The position numbers and the translations under genes are program-made. This document shows, piece by piece, positions 27,279-39,072 of a stretch of 64,000 nt of DNA; the stretch's first letter is position 1, and each line of letters opens with the position of its first letter. The notes under the pieces are model-generated. The model saw only the letters and a program-made list of their open reading frames with translations, was not told where the DNA came from and searched no databases. The stretch is from Saccopteryx bilineata (taxonomy: Eukaryota; Chordata; Mammalia; Chiroptera; Emballonuridae): positions 185,049,520-185,113,519 of the forward strand of contig NC_089491.1 of assembly GCF_036850765.1 (NCBI RefSeq), in the 5' to 3' direction.

Positions 27279-28034
27279 TATTTGCAGACGGGTATGTAAA
27301 GAGGAAATGTGGGCACGTTCCCTCCACTGGCCTTTACTGTGAAAACACACAACAGGACTGATAACTTTACTACCCTATTTCCAAATACCATCAATAGCCT
27401 GAAAAATTATTTTCACTGAGCCACCAATAAGACCAATAAAACTAATTATTAGTTATAATAGTAGCCAACAATTAATGCATGACTATAAAAGATTAAGTGT
27501 TTCTAAAGAAGCAGAAAATAGCATTTTCTTTGCACATTATTACTTGCCAAAAATGCACTGATAGGTAACACTGAATAGGATAAAAATGTTATATTTATAT
27601 TAATCATAACCCTTCCATAAACACTATTTACCATTAAAGGAGACCTAAGAAAACATTGGTACTTTCCCAAATGAATGATAATCTAACAAAAGAGGAACAT
27701 TCTCATAGTTGCAATTAAAAGTACTGCATCATAAGATATTTTCATTATTTAGTGACAAATATTAACAACCTCTTAGGGCTAGAGCTAATATCCCCACAAT
27801 AGTTCTCAATTTCATAAACAAAAATGTTAGATTTTAAATCATAAGGGGAAAGTCAACATTTTCTCAAAGATGCCATTTAATGTATATAGTTATTAAAATT
27901 TATAATTTTAATGTCAGTGGAATTGAGAGACATTAGAAATATTGATTCAGACTTTTTTTCTATGCTTGCTACTTAATTTTACACATACTAAAATGTTTTC
28001 CCTTCTTCTCAGTGTGATAACATGTTTATAGTTA

Positions 28035-28150
28035 TCTATCAACAAAGGCTGAAGGACTAGGAATCAAAAAACTATTCCGCTCCTATTTTGGACCCTGATA
28101 CTATGACCTTGGACAGGTTATCTAAGAACTCTGTCCCTCAGGGCAGGCCA
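28035..28150 (+). repeat. Possible MIR relic
   Basis: GACCTTGGACAGGTTATCTA followed by AGAACTCTGTCCCTCAG resembles the MIR segment GACCTTGGGCAAGTTACTTA with CTCTGAGCCTCAG. It is weak and short. Confidence 0.4.
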
Positions 28151-29983
28151 TGCTCCTGGGAGGAAGCGTGGCTGGTGAAAGCAGAGCACGAGCTAATGAA
28201 CTACTTTATGTAAGTCTTTGGCATATATTACTTGACTGTTTTGGCAACAGCTTTACCTTCTCAATTATGTTTTGATACCACTAGTATCAAAAACATCCAG
28301 TATGAAGCACACACTGGCTGACCAATAGGAGACGATAACATGGGCCATAAAATAATTAGAAATTAAGAAGAGATAAATTAATATGAAAATAACTGTGAAA
28401 TCAGTAAGGCAATATCCCAGTGCTTTGCTCAGCCCAAAGAATAACTGAGAGGGTCTGGACAAGAACCAAGCCAAGACAAACCAGAACGGGAGCCAGGTTA
28501 TAGTCACCGAGACAGAGAAGAGGGGAACTAAGGAATTAGAGACACAAGGAGCATCTCTTCAGTGGGAACTAATGCTTTAAAAAAAGAGTCCACTTCCCTG
28601 CACATCACTAGTTAGACCTCTGAAGCCTTCAAAATGACCACATGCTCACAGTACCGTGTGTTCAGACGTCCCCTTCAGACACCCACGTCAGGAGAGCAGA
28701 CACACATGCCACGCTCTTCCCCACAGGCACAGCTCACATGCAGTTGAATGTGTAACGTGGAGGGCAAGTACATTTTGGAGGCTAGAGAAAGTCTTGCAGG
28801 GCATGTTTTTAGAAAGGGTGGGGAACTCACCGCCCTACTTTGACTAGACAGGCAGGGCTTTGTGTAGGAGGGTGTGGCTGTTAGAAAATGTCTAAGTGAT
28901 GGCAAGGAGCAACTGAACTGGCTGGTGGTGAGAACAGTTCCAAATGCACAGCTCAGTTTAGGAGTCAGAGTGAGAATGATGAATTTTGCAGACAGTTAGG
29001 GTGAGTGAGGTTACTCTGAAAAGCTAGGGAAATGGAGGTGCAGCACATGCTTCTGACCCAACAAGTGCTAGCTATGGGGAAATGCAATGTTATGGTCAAC
29101 CCTCTCTGCCAGGCTCTGGCCATAGTGTCCACTTGTGTGTTTGAGCGATTCCCTTCTCATTTATGAGGTGTTATCTCTGCTGTCTACAGAAAGTTCATTC
29201 ATCATCTCAAAGGAGATTCTGTAGATGAAAGAGCTCTTATTCCCAGGGTGCTGGAGTTAGGATGCTCAGGGCTCCAACACAGTATTGATCAGACAAATAC
29301 TAAGGACCAGAGTCTCTCCTCAGCCCTTTACTCTTAAAGAGACACACTGTCACCTTCCCACCTACTAGACACAGCCCACTGGACTTTCAGTCTTTGGTTT
29401 AGGGACATACCAGATTTTCCTACCTTGTAAGTGGCCATTTCCAAACTCCAGGAATGTGCTAGTGGTTTGCTTGGGTCTTATCCAAGCGCCACCTCAACCT
29501 CTGAATAAATACAGGATGGGTGGCAACCGCTGTCTGCCACTGCTCCACCCCATTTCAAGACAGATTTTCCAGCTTTTTTGCTTTCCAAGGGAATTTTTTC
29601 CTTTTAATCCTTTAAACTCTTTTTTAAAAATTCATTTCATTTGTGAATTCTTATATCCTCATCTTTATCACTTCACATATAATTTTTCTTTTTTGTTCAT
29701 TAGGATGGGTAGCATAAGAGCAAGGAAAGAGAACATGGATAAAAGTTGTTGATGACAGAGAAATGTATTAGGAAGAAGGCTCTGTCTGGCTTAAATAGCC
29801 ACACTTTCTTTTTTGGGCTTCTATCTACTCTTACAGGTAAGAAAAGGGAAATTTATGGGGACCCAACAGCTAGGACAGGGGTTGGGAACCTATGGCTCGC
29901 AAGCCAGATGTAGCTTTTTTGATGGCTGCATCTGGCTTCCAGACAAATCTTTAATTAAAAAAAATAATAACGTTAAAAATATA

Positions 29984-30313
29984 ACCTGACCAGGTGGTGG
30001 CGCAGTGGATAGAGTGTCGGATTGGGATGCCGAGAACCGAGGTTCGACACCCCGAGGTCACCAGCTTGAGCTCGGGCTCATCTGGTTTGAGCAAAAGCTC
30101 ACCAGCTTGGACCCAAGGTGCTGGCTCGAGCAAGGGGTTACTCAGTCTGCTGAAGGCCCGTGGTCAAGGCACATATGAGAAAGCAATCAATGAACAACTA
30201 AGGTGTCGCAATGCGCAACGAAAAACTAATGATTGATGCTTCTCATCAATCTGTTCCTGTCTTCTGTCCCTATCTATCCCTCTCTCTGACTCTCTCTCTG
30301 TCTCTGGAAAAAA
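29984..30313 (+). repeat. tRNA-derived SINE, layout A, inside the hAT element
   Basis: Head ACCTGACCAGGTGGTGGCGC, body GAGAAAGCAATCAATGAAC, A-rich tail. It interrupts the hAT left arm at AAAAATATA. The uninterrupted arrangement, TTAAAAATATAAAACATTC, is visible, inverted, in the MITE at 60419. It is therefore younger than the hAT insertion. Confidence 0.92.
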
Positions 30314-30540
30314 AAAAATATATAAAACATTCTCATGTATTACAATCCATTCATTTCCAACCGCTCATGTTCATGGTTGCGGGTGGCTAGAGCCAATCAC
30401 AGCTGTCCTCCGGGACAACACCAAATTTTTATTGGATAATGTGTAACATACACGGGTCGTTGTGAGGTCAGAAAGTGAACTTCCTTCCTTTTAATCAAGT
30501 AGTCAGCTAGCTAATTGCAGAAACCCTTTTGACGAAGAAG

Positions 30541-32480
30541 ATGGCTAAAAGAAAAAGAGATGAGGAATATCGCACTTTTTAGCAGGAATGGACAGAGTAA
30601 TTTGCCTTTGTGGAGAAAGCAGGTTCTGCAGTGTGTCTAATATGCAATGATAAAATTGCATCAATGAAACGGTCAAATATAAAGCAGCACTTCAACACAC
30701 GCCATACTACATTTGCATCAAAATATCCAGTGGGGGGCAGCAGGAAGAAAGCATGTCAAGAGCTACTGTTTTGGACCCAACAAGGTGACTGGAATTCGGC
30801 TAACTTTGCTGGTGCTTTAGCAATTGTGAGAAATGGAAAGCCATTCACAGATGGGGACTATGCCAAAACATTCATGCTTGATGTTGCCAATGAACTTTTT
30901 GATGACTTTTCGAATAAAGACAAGATAATCAAATGAATAAAAGACATGCCTCTGTTAGCAAGAACTGTTCACAATTGTACCATCATGATGGCAAATCAAA
31001 TTGAGGCAACACAAGTGAAGGACATAAATGCAGCACCATTCTTTTCTATCGCTTTGGATGAGTCAACAGATGTAAACCATAATCCCAGTGTGATTGCAAG
31101 GTATGCTGTCGGTGACACACTACGTGAGGAAAGACTTGCTGTTTTGTCTATGAAAGAGACAAGAGGGGAGGATTTATTCAAGTCTTTAAGTGAGTTCTCT
31201 AAAGAAAAAAAAATCTACCGATGGATAAACTTATTTTGGTGTGTACTGATGGTGCTCTGTGCATGGTGGGGAAAAACAGAGGATTCGTAGCACTTCTTCA
31301 TGAACATGAAAAGAGACCCTTCCTAAATTTTCACTGCATCCTACATCAGGAGGCGCTTTGTGCTCAGATGTATGGCAAGCAGCTTGGTGAGGTGATGTTG
31401 CTGGTCATTCAGGTGGTCAACTTTATTGTTGCCTGAGCTTTAAATGATCACCAGTTTAAAACACTGCTGGATGAAGTTGGAGATAATTATCGTGGTCTGC
31501 TTCTGCACAGCAATGTGTGTTGGTTGTCAAGAGGGAAGGTGTTCAGCCGTTTCGTGGCTTGTCTGAGCGAAATCTGGACTTTTCTTGAAATGAAAAATGT
31601 CGAGCATCCTGAGTTAGCTAACACTGAGTGGCTCCTGAAGTTCTACTATCTCGTGGACATGACTGAACATCTGAACCAGCTCAATGGGAAAATGCAAGGC
31701 ATTGGAAATACAGTCTTATCTCTTCAACAAGCAGTGTTTGCATTTGAAAACAAGCTGGAACTCTTCATTGCCGACATTGAAACAGGTCGTTTACTACACT
31801 TTGAAAAACTGGCAGAGTTTAAAGATGCATGCACAGCAAGTGACCCTGCTCAACATCTTGATCTCCAGCAGCTAGTGGGCTTCACATCTAATCTCCTGCA
31901 GTCATTCAAAGCATGCTTTGGAGAATTTTGTGACCACACTCGTCGTTTTAAGTTCATCACCCATCCACACGAGTGTGCAGTGGACAACGCCAACCTGAGT
32001 TACATCCCCAGTGTCTCTGTCAGAGATTTTGAGCTACAAGCTGCTGACCTGAAGGTCTCAGACATGTGGGTGAATAAGTTCAAGTCACTGAATGAAGATT
32101 TGGAAAGACTTGCATGACAGCAAGCAGAGTTGGAGAGCAAACACAAGTGGGGAGAAATGAAAAAACTTCAACCTGCGGACCAGCTGATTGTCAAAACTTG
32201 GAACACACTTCCCGTCACATACCACACACTGCAGCATGTGAGTATTGCTGTACTGACAACGTCTGGCTCTACATATGCATGTGAGCAGTCTTTCTCACAT
32301 CTAAAGAACGTTAAGACCAACCTAAGATCACATTTAATGGATGGAAGTCTCCATGCCTGCATGAAGCTTAACCTCACCACGTATCAACCAGATACAAAGC
32401 CATCAGCAAAACCATGCAGCACCAGAAGTCTCATTAATGGTAAGAAGTACTTTATTCATCATTGGTTAGCAACAGCATAA
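30541..32480 (+). pseudogene. hAT (Charlie/ZBED-like) transposase, broken
   Basis: The frame opens with an ATG at 30541. It then shows a BED-type zinc finger (Cys-x2-Cys near 30634-30645, His-x4-His about 20 residues later). Next is the first catalytic acidic motif LDESTD near 31055-31072, a second TDGA motif near 31243, an HC-x2-H motif near 31335, and a C-terminal hATC dimerisation region (CEQSFSHLKN near 32281-32310). This order matches transposases related to ZBED5, GTF2IRD2 and EPM2AIP1. Breaks are a TAG at 30580, TAA at 30598, TGA at 30934, a frameshift near the A-run at 31205-31213, TGA at 31434 and TGA at 32115. The copy cannot make an intact enzyme. It would otherwise be about 640 residues, a usual length for the group. 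Confidence 0.9.
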
Positions 32481-32749
32481 CAATGTTATTAAAAAGAATT
32501 CAGAGACTTATTGTACTTTAAAAGTGTTGGTCTTACATAAAATGCACACAATTACTTGTATTTAGTGTTAAACATATTGTATGGCTCTCATGGAATTACA
32601 TTTTAAAATATGTGGCGTTCATGGCTCTCTCAGCCAAAAAGGTTCCTGACCCTCGAGCTAGGACATGGTAAGTAATGACAGTAACAGTAGTGGTGATAAT
32701 TGCTGGTTATGTGAGAGAATCAGAGTTGGAAGTTGGATCTGAGACTAGG

Positions 32750-33405
32750 CTAGTGTGCCCAACAGAAATGTAATATGAGTCACATATGTGATTTAAAAAT
32801 CTTTAGTATCTACATTATAATAATTAGAAATAAACAGGTGAAATTAAATTTAACACATTTTGTTTAACCTAATTAATGTACCTAAAGTAGTATCATTTCA
32901 ACATGTGTTAAATATAAAATTATCAGTGGGGCATTTGTTTTTAACTGAGAGTAGGGGAAATACAGACTCCCGCATGTGCCCCAACTGGGATCCACCTGGC
33001 AACCCCTGTCTGAGGCCAATGCGCTGCCCATCTGGGCCATGCTCACAACGGACCTATTTTTAGCACCTGGGGCAGAGGTTTGAGGAGTCACCCTCAGTGC
33101 TGGGGGCCAAAACACTCAAATCAATTAAGCCATGGCTGTGGGATGGGGGGGAAGAGAGAGAAGTGGGGTAGAAGCAGATGGTCATCTCTCCTAGGGGCCC
33201 TGAATAGGAATCGAACCCAGGGCTTCACAGTCTACCGCCGAGCCAACTGGACAGGGCCACTGGAGCATTTAATATTCTTTTTATTTTTTTCACTAAATAT
33301 GTAAAACCTGGTGTGTATTTCATAGCACACCTCAATCTGGACTAACCACACTCCATGTTCTCAGAAACTGCATGTGGCTGGTGGCTCTTGTACTGGACAG
33401 TGTGA
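32750..33405. mobile_element. Older hAT MITE split by a SINE
   Basis: The left end TAGTGTGCCCAACAGAAATG and the right end TGTACTGGACAGTGTGA are diverged inverted repeats. The interior (GAGTCACATATGTGATTT, AACAGGTGAAATTAAATTTA, CTGCATGTGGCTGGTGGCTC) matches a common mammalian hAT-Charlie MITE. A SINE at about 32937-33261 divides it. No clean 8-bp duplication remains. Confidence 0.72.
32937..33261 (-). repeat. tRNA-derived SINE, layout C, old copy
   Basis: On the minus strand it has the layout C head (complement of GAGCCAACTGGACAGGGCC at the right end) and B-box (complement of GGAATCGAACCCAGG). The A-tail is short and eroded. The CTCF-like module of the younger copies is absent or decayed here. 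A partial duplication around GCATTT flanks it. Confidence 0.8.
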
Positions 33406-33925
33406 CTGTTGGAGATTTCTAACTATTTTTGTGCCATGCACCCCTCTAGCATCTGACAACGCCCATGAGCTCCTTCTCAGAATGTGTTTTACTCAAATAA
33501 GACAAAAAGCAGGGGATTCCAAAGGAAACCCCTATACTTTGAAGTATAATGATCAAATTATTTTAACATCGACAAAAGTGTGGTATGATATTCATGCATT
33601 TCTTTGATAACACATTAAGTAACATAGTCCAGGGCAAGCCTAATGCTTATGATAATTTTAAAATAAAATAATAATATTTAAATCTATCCAAAACAACTGT
33701 ATTATGATGAAAAATATCTGTGATTTCAATTGATAGGAAAGTCACAGGTACTGCTAGTACTATGCATTTTGCCTATATTTGCAATTGAAGAAAATACTAA
33801 ATTTTGGTTGGAGGTTAATAAAAAGTAAAATGTAATTTTTCCCATCTAAGCCCATGGGCCCTGCAGTCATCTCCAGGGACCTGCTTGGGCATGTGGGCTC
33901 TGACCACTCATCTCCCCTGCATCCA

Positions 33926-33949
33926 ACACCTCTCCTCTGGGAGAGGTGT
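33926..33949. repeat. 10-bp-arm hairpin beside an 11-bp tandem repeat
   Basis: ACACCTCTCC and GGAGAGGTGT are perfect inverted arms around a 4-base loop. Immediately after comes TGTCAGATGAC twice in tandem (about 33947-33968). No function is evident. Confidence 0.8.
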
Positions 33950-34659
33950 CAGATGACTGTCAGATGACTCTGGATAATGGTCCTACTTGCTACACACCTG
34001 AGAAGCTTCTCACGCTTTCCTTCTAATTCTCTCAAGTTTCCTTCTTCCTGTCACTTCTTCTGTCACTGTCACTTCCTCTTTCTGTCACCATTCTACTGTT
34101 TTGTACCTTACTCTATGAAATACTCAAGTGACACTGAAAGAACTGAGCCAAATGCAAACATCATGAATCAGAGTACTTTTCCTAGAAACCACCACCAAAA
34201 AATATAAACTCCAGTTCGTTATTGTCCTTACAGTATCAAGTACGTACATGCCCTATAACTCACATGTATATGTGAGCTAAATTGTCTATGTTTAAATTCC
34301 CCCAAACTTGTATGTATTGATAAATTGATGAATGATATCCTAAATTCTTTGACTATCCAAATGCAAAGGAGGTATATTATATTGTTACATACACTTAGAA
34401 TAGTACTCTGACCTTAACAGATAATTTTTAAGATTTCATTTTGCTTTGAGTTATGGAACTAATTTGGTGAGTAAAAACCAGCATAATTTTTTAAAAATAA
34501 AATAAGACAGGAAGGAACACATCAGAGTATATCAGGTAGCATGGGTGAGCACAATTTCATAAAATTTGTTTTTATATATTTAAATATGTACAGTGGGTAC
34601 ATAGGTTGTATATACACCCACATGTGTAAATGCTGGGTGGTATGCAAAATGTGTAAATT

Positions 34660-35335
34660 TCTGATTATGAGTCACAGTAAAAAAAAATTGAAAATCTCAT
34701 ACATTGCTGTGGGAATGCAAGATGGGTCAGCTACTGAGGAAAAGTTCAGCAGGTCCTCAAAAAAATTAAACAGAGAATGACCATAGGACCTCACATTTCC
34801 ACTCTTGGTATGCCCTCCAAAGAAGTGAAAACAAAGACTCAAAGAATACACGTGCATGCATGTTCGTGGCAGCTCTCTTCACAATGACCAAAAGTTGGAA
34901 AGGGCAATGGCCACCAGTGGAAGACTGGGTAAGCAAACTGGTCTATTCATAACAGTGGAATATTATTCTGCCATAAGAAAGGAATGAAATATGACATGTA
35001 CTATGTGGATAAACCTCAAAACCACGATGTCCAGGGGAAGAAGCCAGGCACCAAAGGGCACATTACATGATTCCATTTATAAGAAATAGCTAGATTGGGT
35101 CAATACATAGAGAGAATGCAGACCAGCTGTTGTCAGGGGATCAGGGAGGAGCAATGGGGAGAATCCACTTAATGGTTAAGGATTTCACTCTAGAATGATG
35201 GAAATGTTTCCGGATCAGACAGAGGTGGTGATTATGCAACATTGTGAATGTACTAAATGCAGGTGAATTGTCACTTTAAAATGGTTAACTTTATGTTTTG
35301 TTAACTTCACCTAAAGTATTATTTAAAGGAAAAAA
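34660..35335 (+). repeat. Old L1 LINE 3' fragment
   Basis: Familiar L1 ORF2 3'/UTR motifs occur in order: TCATACATTGCTGTGGGAAT, TTCACAATGACCAAAAGTTG, TGGAATATTATTCTGCCATA and TACATGATTCCATTTATAAG. It ends in an A-rich stretch and is more diverged than the L1s at 13392 and 37800. Confidence 0.88.
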
Positions 35336-35654
35336 AGAGTTTCAACACCGCCCCTCCAGAGGCTCCTCACTAGCTGCTTTGCCATGTGCATCGCGTATAC
35401 TTGCAGTGCAGCCACATCGCCACCTACTGGTGAAGCTGCCTCCTGTTGGGACTCCGTAGTGAAGAGTCTGCCTGCCAGGAAGGTCAACCTTTCATCAAAA
35501 GCAGTTCAGTGCTAAGGTCAAGGCCAATGCCCCTGACTAGGGTGCCCACTGCATGAATGTCTAGGTGATGTACAGGGATAAACTCCATCCCCTTTGACTT
35601 TTGGGCAGAAAGAAGGATGTCTCCAGTTCTGGCCCAGAAATATGTCTCAAGAAC

Positions 35655-35780
35655 TTACTGAATCTCCCTGGGATTCGTCTGTCTCTAAACTGGGGCCAAC
35701 ACCTCCTACAGCTGGGTTACTGTAAGCGTTAATGCAGGTAACATAAGGAACGCACCTAATATAGGTAGATGCTCCCAAAG
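35655..35780 (+). repeat. Possible MIR relic
   Basis: A CTCTAAACTGGGGCCAACAC stretch followed by GGGTTACTGTAAGCGTTAAT and AGGTAGATGCTCC follows the MIR 3' order. It is diverged. Confidence 0.4.
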
Positions 35781-36031
35781 GTTAGTTCCCTTCCTTATTT
35801 CCCAAAAGACCTGGTAAGAACTCAGAAAGCACAAACAAGATGACTTGTACCTCCTAGGGGCTCCCCTGCTCCAGAATGCCCTCGGAAGAGAGAGAAGACT
35901 GTGGTGCCAGGGGCAAAACAATGGAGATCTGAAAGGCAAGCATAGGACACGGAGGGAAACTAAACCTAGTGCAAAGCCACAAGTGAGCAGCAGGACCTGG
36001 GGATTGTGGCATCGGGCAAGAATTGGTGACA

Positions 36032-36153
36032 AGTCTGACCTGTGGTGGTGCAGTGGATAAAGCGTTGACCTGGAATGCTGAGGTTGCCGGTTCAAAACCC
36101 TGGGCTTGCCCGCTCAAGGCACATATGGGAGTTGAAGCTTCCTGCTCCTCCCC

Positions 36154-36194
<41 letters not shown>

Positions 36195-36237
36195 CAAATA
36201 AATAAATAAATAAAAATTAAAATTAAAATTAAAAAAA
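36032..36237 (+). repeat. tRNA-derived SINE, layout B (Ves-like)
   Basis: GTCTGACCTGTGGTGGTGCA head, CCGGTTCAAAACCC B-box region, GGCACATATGGGAGTTGA, then a (TC)n run and an (AAAT)n tail. The duplication AAGAAYTGGTGACA lies at 36018-36031 and 36238-36251, with one mismatch. Confidence 0.93.
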
Positions 36238-37179
36238 AAGAACCGGTGACATGAGGAAAGGGCAGATTAGCAGATAGCCTACTTACTGCCACAAACATTC
36301 CCAACTGAGAAGGGGAGGAGATGCACGCACCACAAAATACATGAGCAAAGTAGTTGTATATTTTTGTACATGGGCTTGTATTAAAGAGTCCAACTTTATA
36401 CTGGGTTCTATAAAAATGACATGGAAGGCAGAATGGATCGTGATGGGCAGTTACAAAACACAACTAGAAAAGGTAGACACAAAACCACATGCTTTTCAAA
36501 TTGTGCAGCCAAAGGTATAGGCAACTCAGAGGGTAAAAGCAAGAGCACAGAGGGAAGAATCATACAATGAATTAGAAATAAAATAGGGAGGAAAACTGAC
36601 CAGAGCAAAAGGCTCTGCTCCCATGGCAGTGTGTTTGGGGTTTGTGGGGAATTAGATAAGGTGGTGCAATTCAACATCAGAAAACCCCAGGAAACACAAT
36701 CAAACCATTCTCATACACTTCTAGGGATGCTTACAGGAGAGAGGGGCGAGCAGAAAAAACCCTGCAAGATGGTATATGGTGCCAGGCTCCCCCGGGTCAT
36801 CTTGGGCAAGTGTGTGCCCCATGCTATTACAGTCTCTTCATGCTTCTCTCCTCTTCAGATCCTTCCAACTTTTCTTCCATCAGGGTATAGCTTTGCCCAT
36901 AGATGGCAGCTGATGTAAATGCTCCCACTTTTCTGCCCCCAAATCTCAAGCACCACCTACCTCCCTGCCTTGTCTTGTTAGGATGGAGAAAACACCTCCT
37001 CTACCCCCTCTTGGCCTCTGAGCCTAGGAACTCACACCCTTGGTCTCTTGTTTCAGGGAATCTTTTTCTTTCTATGAGATTTTTCTAATCTTTGTGAAAA
37101 CATACCTCACATCTGAAAAAACACTAAACAAACAAATCTCACATTCCTTTTAATCCCACATTTCCTTCCGATTGCCACC

Positions 37180-37475
37180 TCATCTTCCTGGTATCTTGAT
37201 CATACTTTAGGGTCTCTACACAGCTGCCCTCAAGGTTTTACCTCTTCCATCCACGTCTGTCTCTTGTGGCCACGCTCCTGTCAAGGTGGCCAAGAGCCTC
37301 GAATGAGCCAGGTGGCACTTCTCAATCTTGAACTGAAATTTCAGTCAAGTCACTTGATGCTGCTGAACCCATGGCCTCCCACTTCTATGATTTTCCAGGT
37401 CTTGGCTAATGGGCCTACCTAGCTCTCCAGCTGGCTCACCCCCCCCCCCAGGTCTCTCACCACCTTGCTTTCTAC
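37180..37475 (+). repeat. Possible L2-like relic
   Basis: CTTCTATGATTTTCCAGGTC and GAATCTTGAACTGAAA-like segments in a CT-rich context give a weak resemblance to decayed LINE sequence. Boundaries and family are uncertain. Confidence 0.25.
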
Positions 37476-37477
37476 CA

Positions 37478-37640
37478 TCTCAGGGTGAGGGATGCTACCA
37501 CCTGCCTCCAGAAAGTAATCTCACCTCAGGTTTTGCTTGCTAAAATCTCTGCCACCCACAGGAGAGCTCCTGCAGTCGTTAAACACAGGTGTGGGGGACC
37601 TGTATGGAATCAAGGTTCTTTTTCAAATTTATTCTCTTTC
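37478..37640 (+). repeat. Unassigned dispersed repeat, copy 1
   Basis: The stretch CCTGCCTCCAG ... AGGTTTTGCTT ... CAGGAGAGCTC ... TTAAACACAGGTGTGGGG recurs in the same order and orientation at 43130-43262. I do not recognise the family. It could be a fragment of an LTR or LINE relic. Confidence 0.6.
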
Positions 37641-37799
37641 CTTCCCTTGGCTAAATCCTGTTTGTCCTTCCATCAGTCTGAGCACTACTCCCTAAGAGAA
37701 GCCATGCCTGGACAGCCTGCACTAAATTCAGACCCATGGTTAAAATGTCTCATTCCTTCTCTCCCCTTTCCTCACTTGCCCTCATCATAACTTGTACTT

Positions 37800-38893
37800 C
37801 AAGGAAGTAAAGGCAAAGAAAATAGAATGGGACTATATCAAACTAAGAAATTTCTGCACAGCAAAAGAAACTAACAACAAAAGAAACAGCCAACTAAATG
37901 GGAGATGATATTTGCAAACAACAGTTCCAATAAGGGCTTAATATCCAAAATATATAAAGAACTCACAAAAGCTCAGCATCAAACAAGTAAGCAATCCAAT
38001 TAAAAAATGGTGAGAGGACATGAACAGATACTTCTCCCAAGAAGAAATACAAATGGCCAATAGATATATGAAAAGATGCTCATCTTCATTAGCTATTAGA
38101 GAAATGCAAATCAAAGCTACAATGAGATACCACCTCACGCCTGTTAGATTAGCTATTATCAACAAGACAGGTAATAACAAATGTTGGAGAGACTGTGGAG
38201 AAAAATGAACCCTCATCCACTGTTGGTGGGAATGTAAAGTAATACAACTGTTTTGGAAGAAAGTATGGTGGTTCCTCAAAAAATTAAGAATAGAACTACC
38301 ATATGATCCAGCAATCCCTCTACTAGGTATCTACTTCCAAAACTCGAAAACATTGGTACACAAAGACACATGCACCTCCCATGTTCATCACAACATTGTT
38401 CACAGTGGCCAAGACATGGAAACAACTGAAATGCCCTTCAACAAATGACTGGATAAAGAAGGTGTGGTACATATATATATATACTATGAATACTACTCAG
38501 CCATAAGGAACAATGGCATAGTATCATTTACAACAACATGGATGGGCCTTGACAACATTATACTGAGTGAAATAAGTAAATCAGAAAAAGCTCAGAACTG
38601 TATGATTCCATACATAGGTGGGACACAAAATTGAGACTCATGGACATAAACAGGAGTGCAGTGGTTACCACTTGGAGGGGGAAGGAGAGAAAGGGAGGAT
38701 GTGGGGGAGGGGGAGGAATATAAAGAGAAACAAATATAGGGTGATAGAGGATGATTTGACTTTGGGTGATGGGTATACAGCATAATCAACTGTTCAAATG
38801 ATGTGGAGATGTTTTCTCTAAATCTATGTACTCAAGTTGACCAATGTCACACTGTTAAATTTAATCATCTAAATAAAAATTAAAAAAAAAAAC
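37800..38893 (+). repeat. 5'-truncated L1 insertion, 1.09 kb, with target-site duplication
   Basis: It contains the C-terminal part of ORF2 (AGAAATTTCTGCACAGCAAA, CAAATGGCCAATAGATATAT, ACTGTTGGTGGGAATGTAAA) and the 3'UTR, and ends in a poly(A). The duplication AACTTGTACTT at 37789-37799 and 38894-38904 fixes both ends. The ORF2 part contains stops, so it is inactive. Confidence 0.95.
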
Positions 38894-38999
38894 AACTTGT
38901 ACTTATGCATTGACTGTGGCATTTTTTCCAATATGCCTCTTCAGACTGCCAATTCCACTAGGGCAGATTCCACGGTTATTGTGTTCAGCGTGTTATTCC

Positions 39000-39072
39000 C
39001 TGTGTCCCAGGACCCAAGGTGACACGCTAAGCATAGTGCATGGTAGGCACTCAGTAAGCAATTACTGAAGGA
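39000..39072 (+). repeat. L2/MIR-like 3' end
   Basis: AGCATAGTGCATGGTAGGCA then CTCAGTAAGCAATTACTGAAGG resembles the L2 3' terminus. Confidence 0.5.

Larger units (their letters stand above)
29876..32655 (+). mobile_element. hAT transposon, near full length, with nested SINE
   Basis: Perfect 8-bp duplications AGCTAGGA lie at 29868-29875 and 32656-32663. The left end CAGGGGTTGGGAACC and the right end GGTTCCTGACCCTCG are inverted repeats. The element is 2780 bp, of which about 330 bp is a layout A SINE at 29984-30313. It carries a degraded transposase gene (30541-32480). Non-coding ends contain subterminal motifs such as GGCTCGCAAGCCAGATG on the left and GAGCCATGAACGCC, inverted, on the right. 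The copy at 60419-60966 shares both ends. It fits the hAT-Ac/Charlie group by TIR, 8-bp duplication and BED-finger transposase. Confidence 0.95.

Noticed and set aside
30610..32480. Domesticated hAT transposase gene (ZBED-like host gene)
   Set aside because: It lies between intact TIRs and target duplications and carries several stops and a frameshift, so it is a dead transposon copy, not a domesticated gene.
36163..36190. Independent (TC)n microsatellite
   Set aside because: It is the internal pyrimidine segment of the layout B SINE at 36032-36237 rather than a separate locus.
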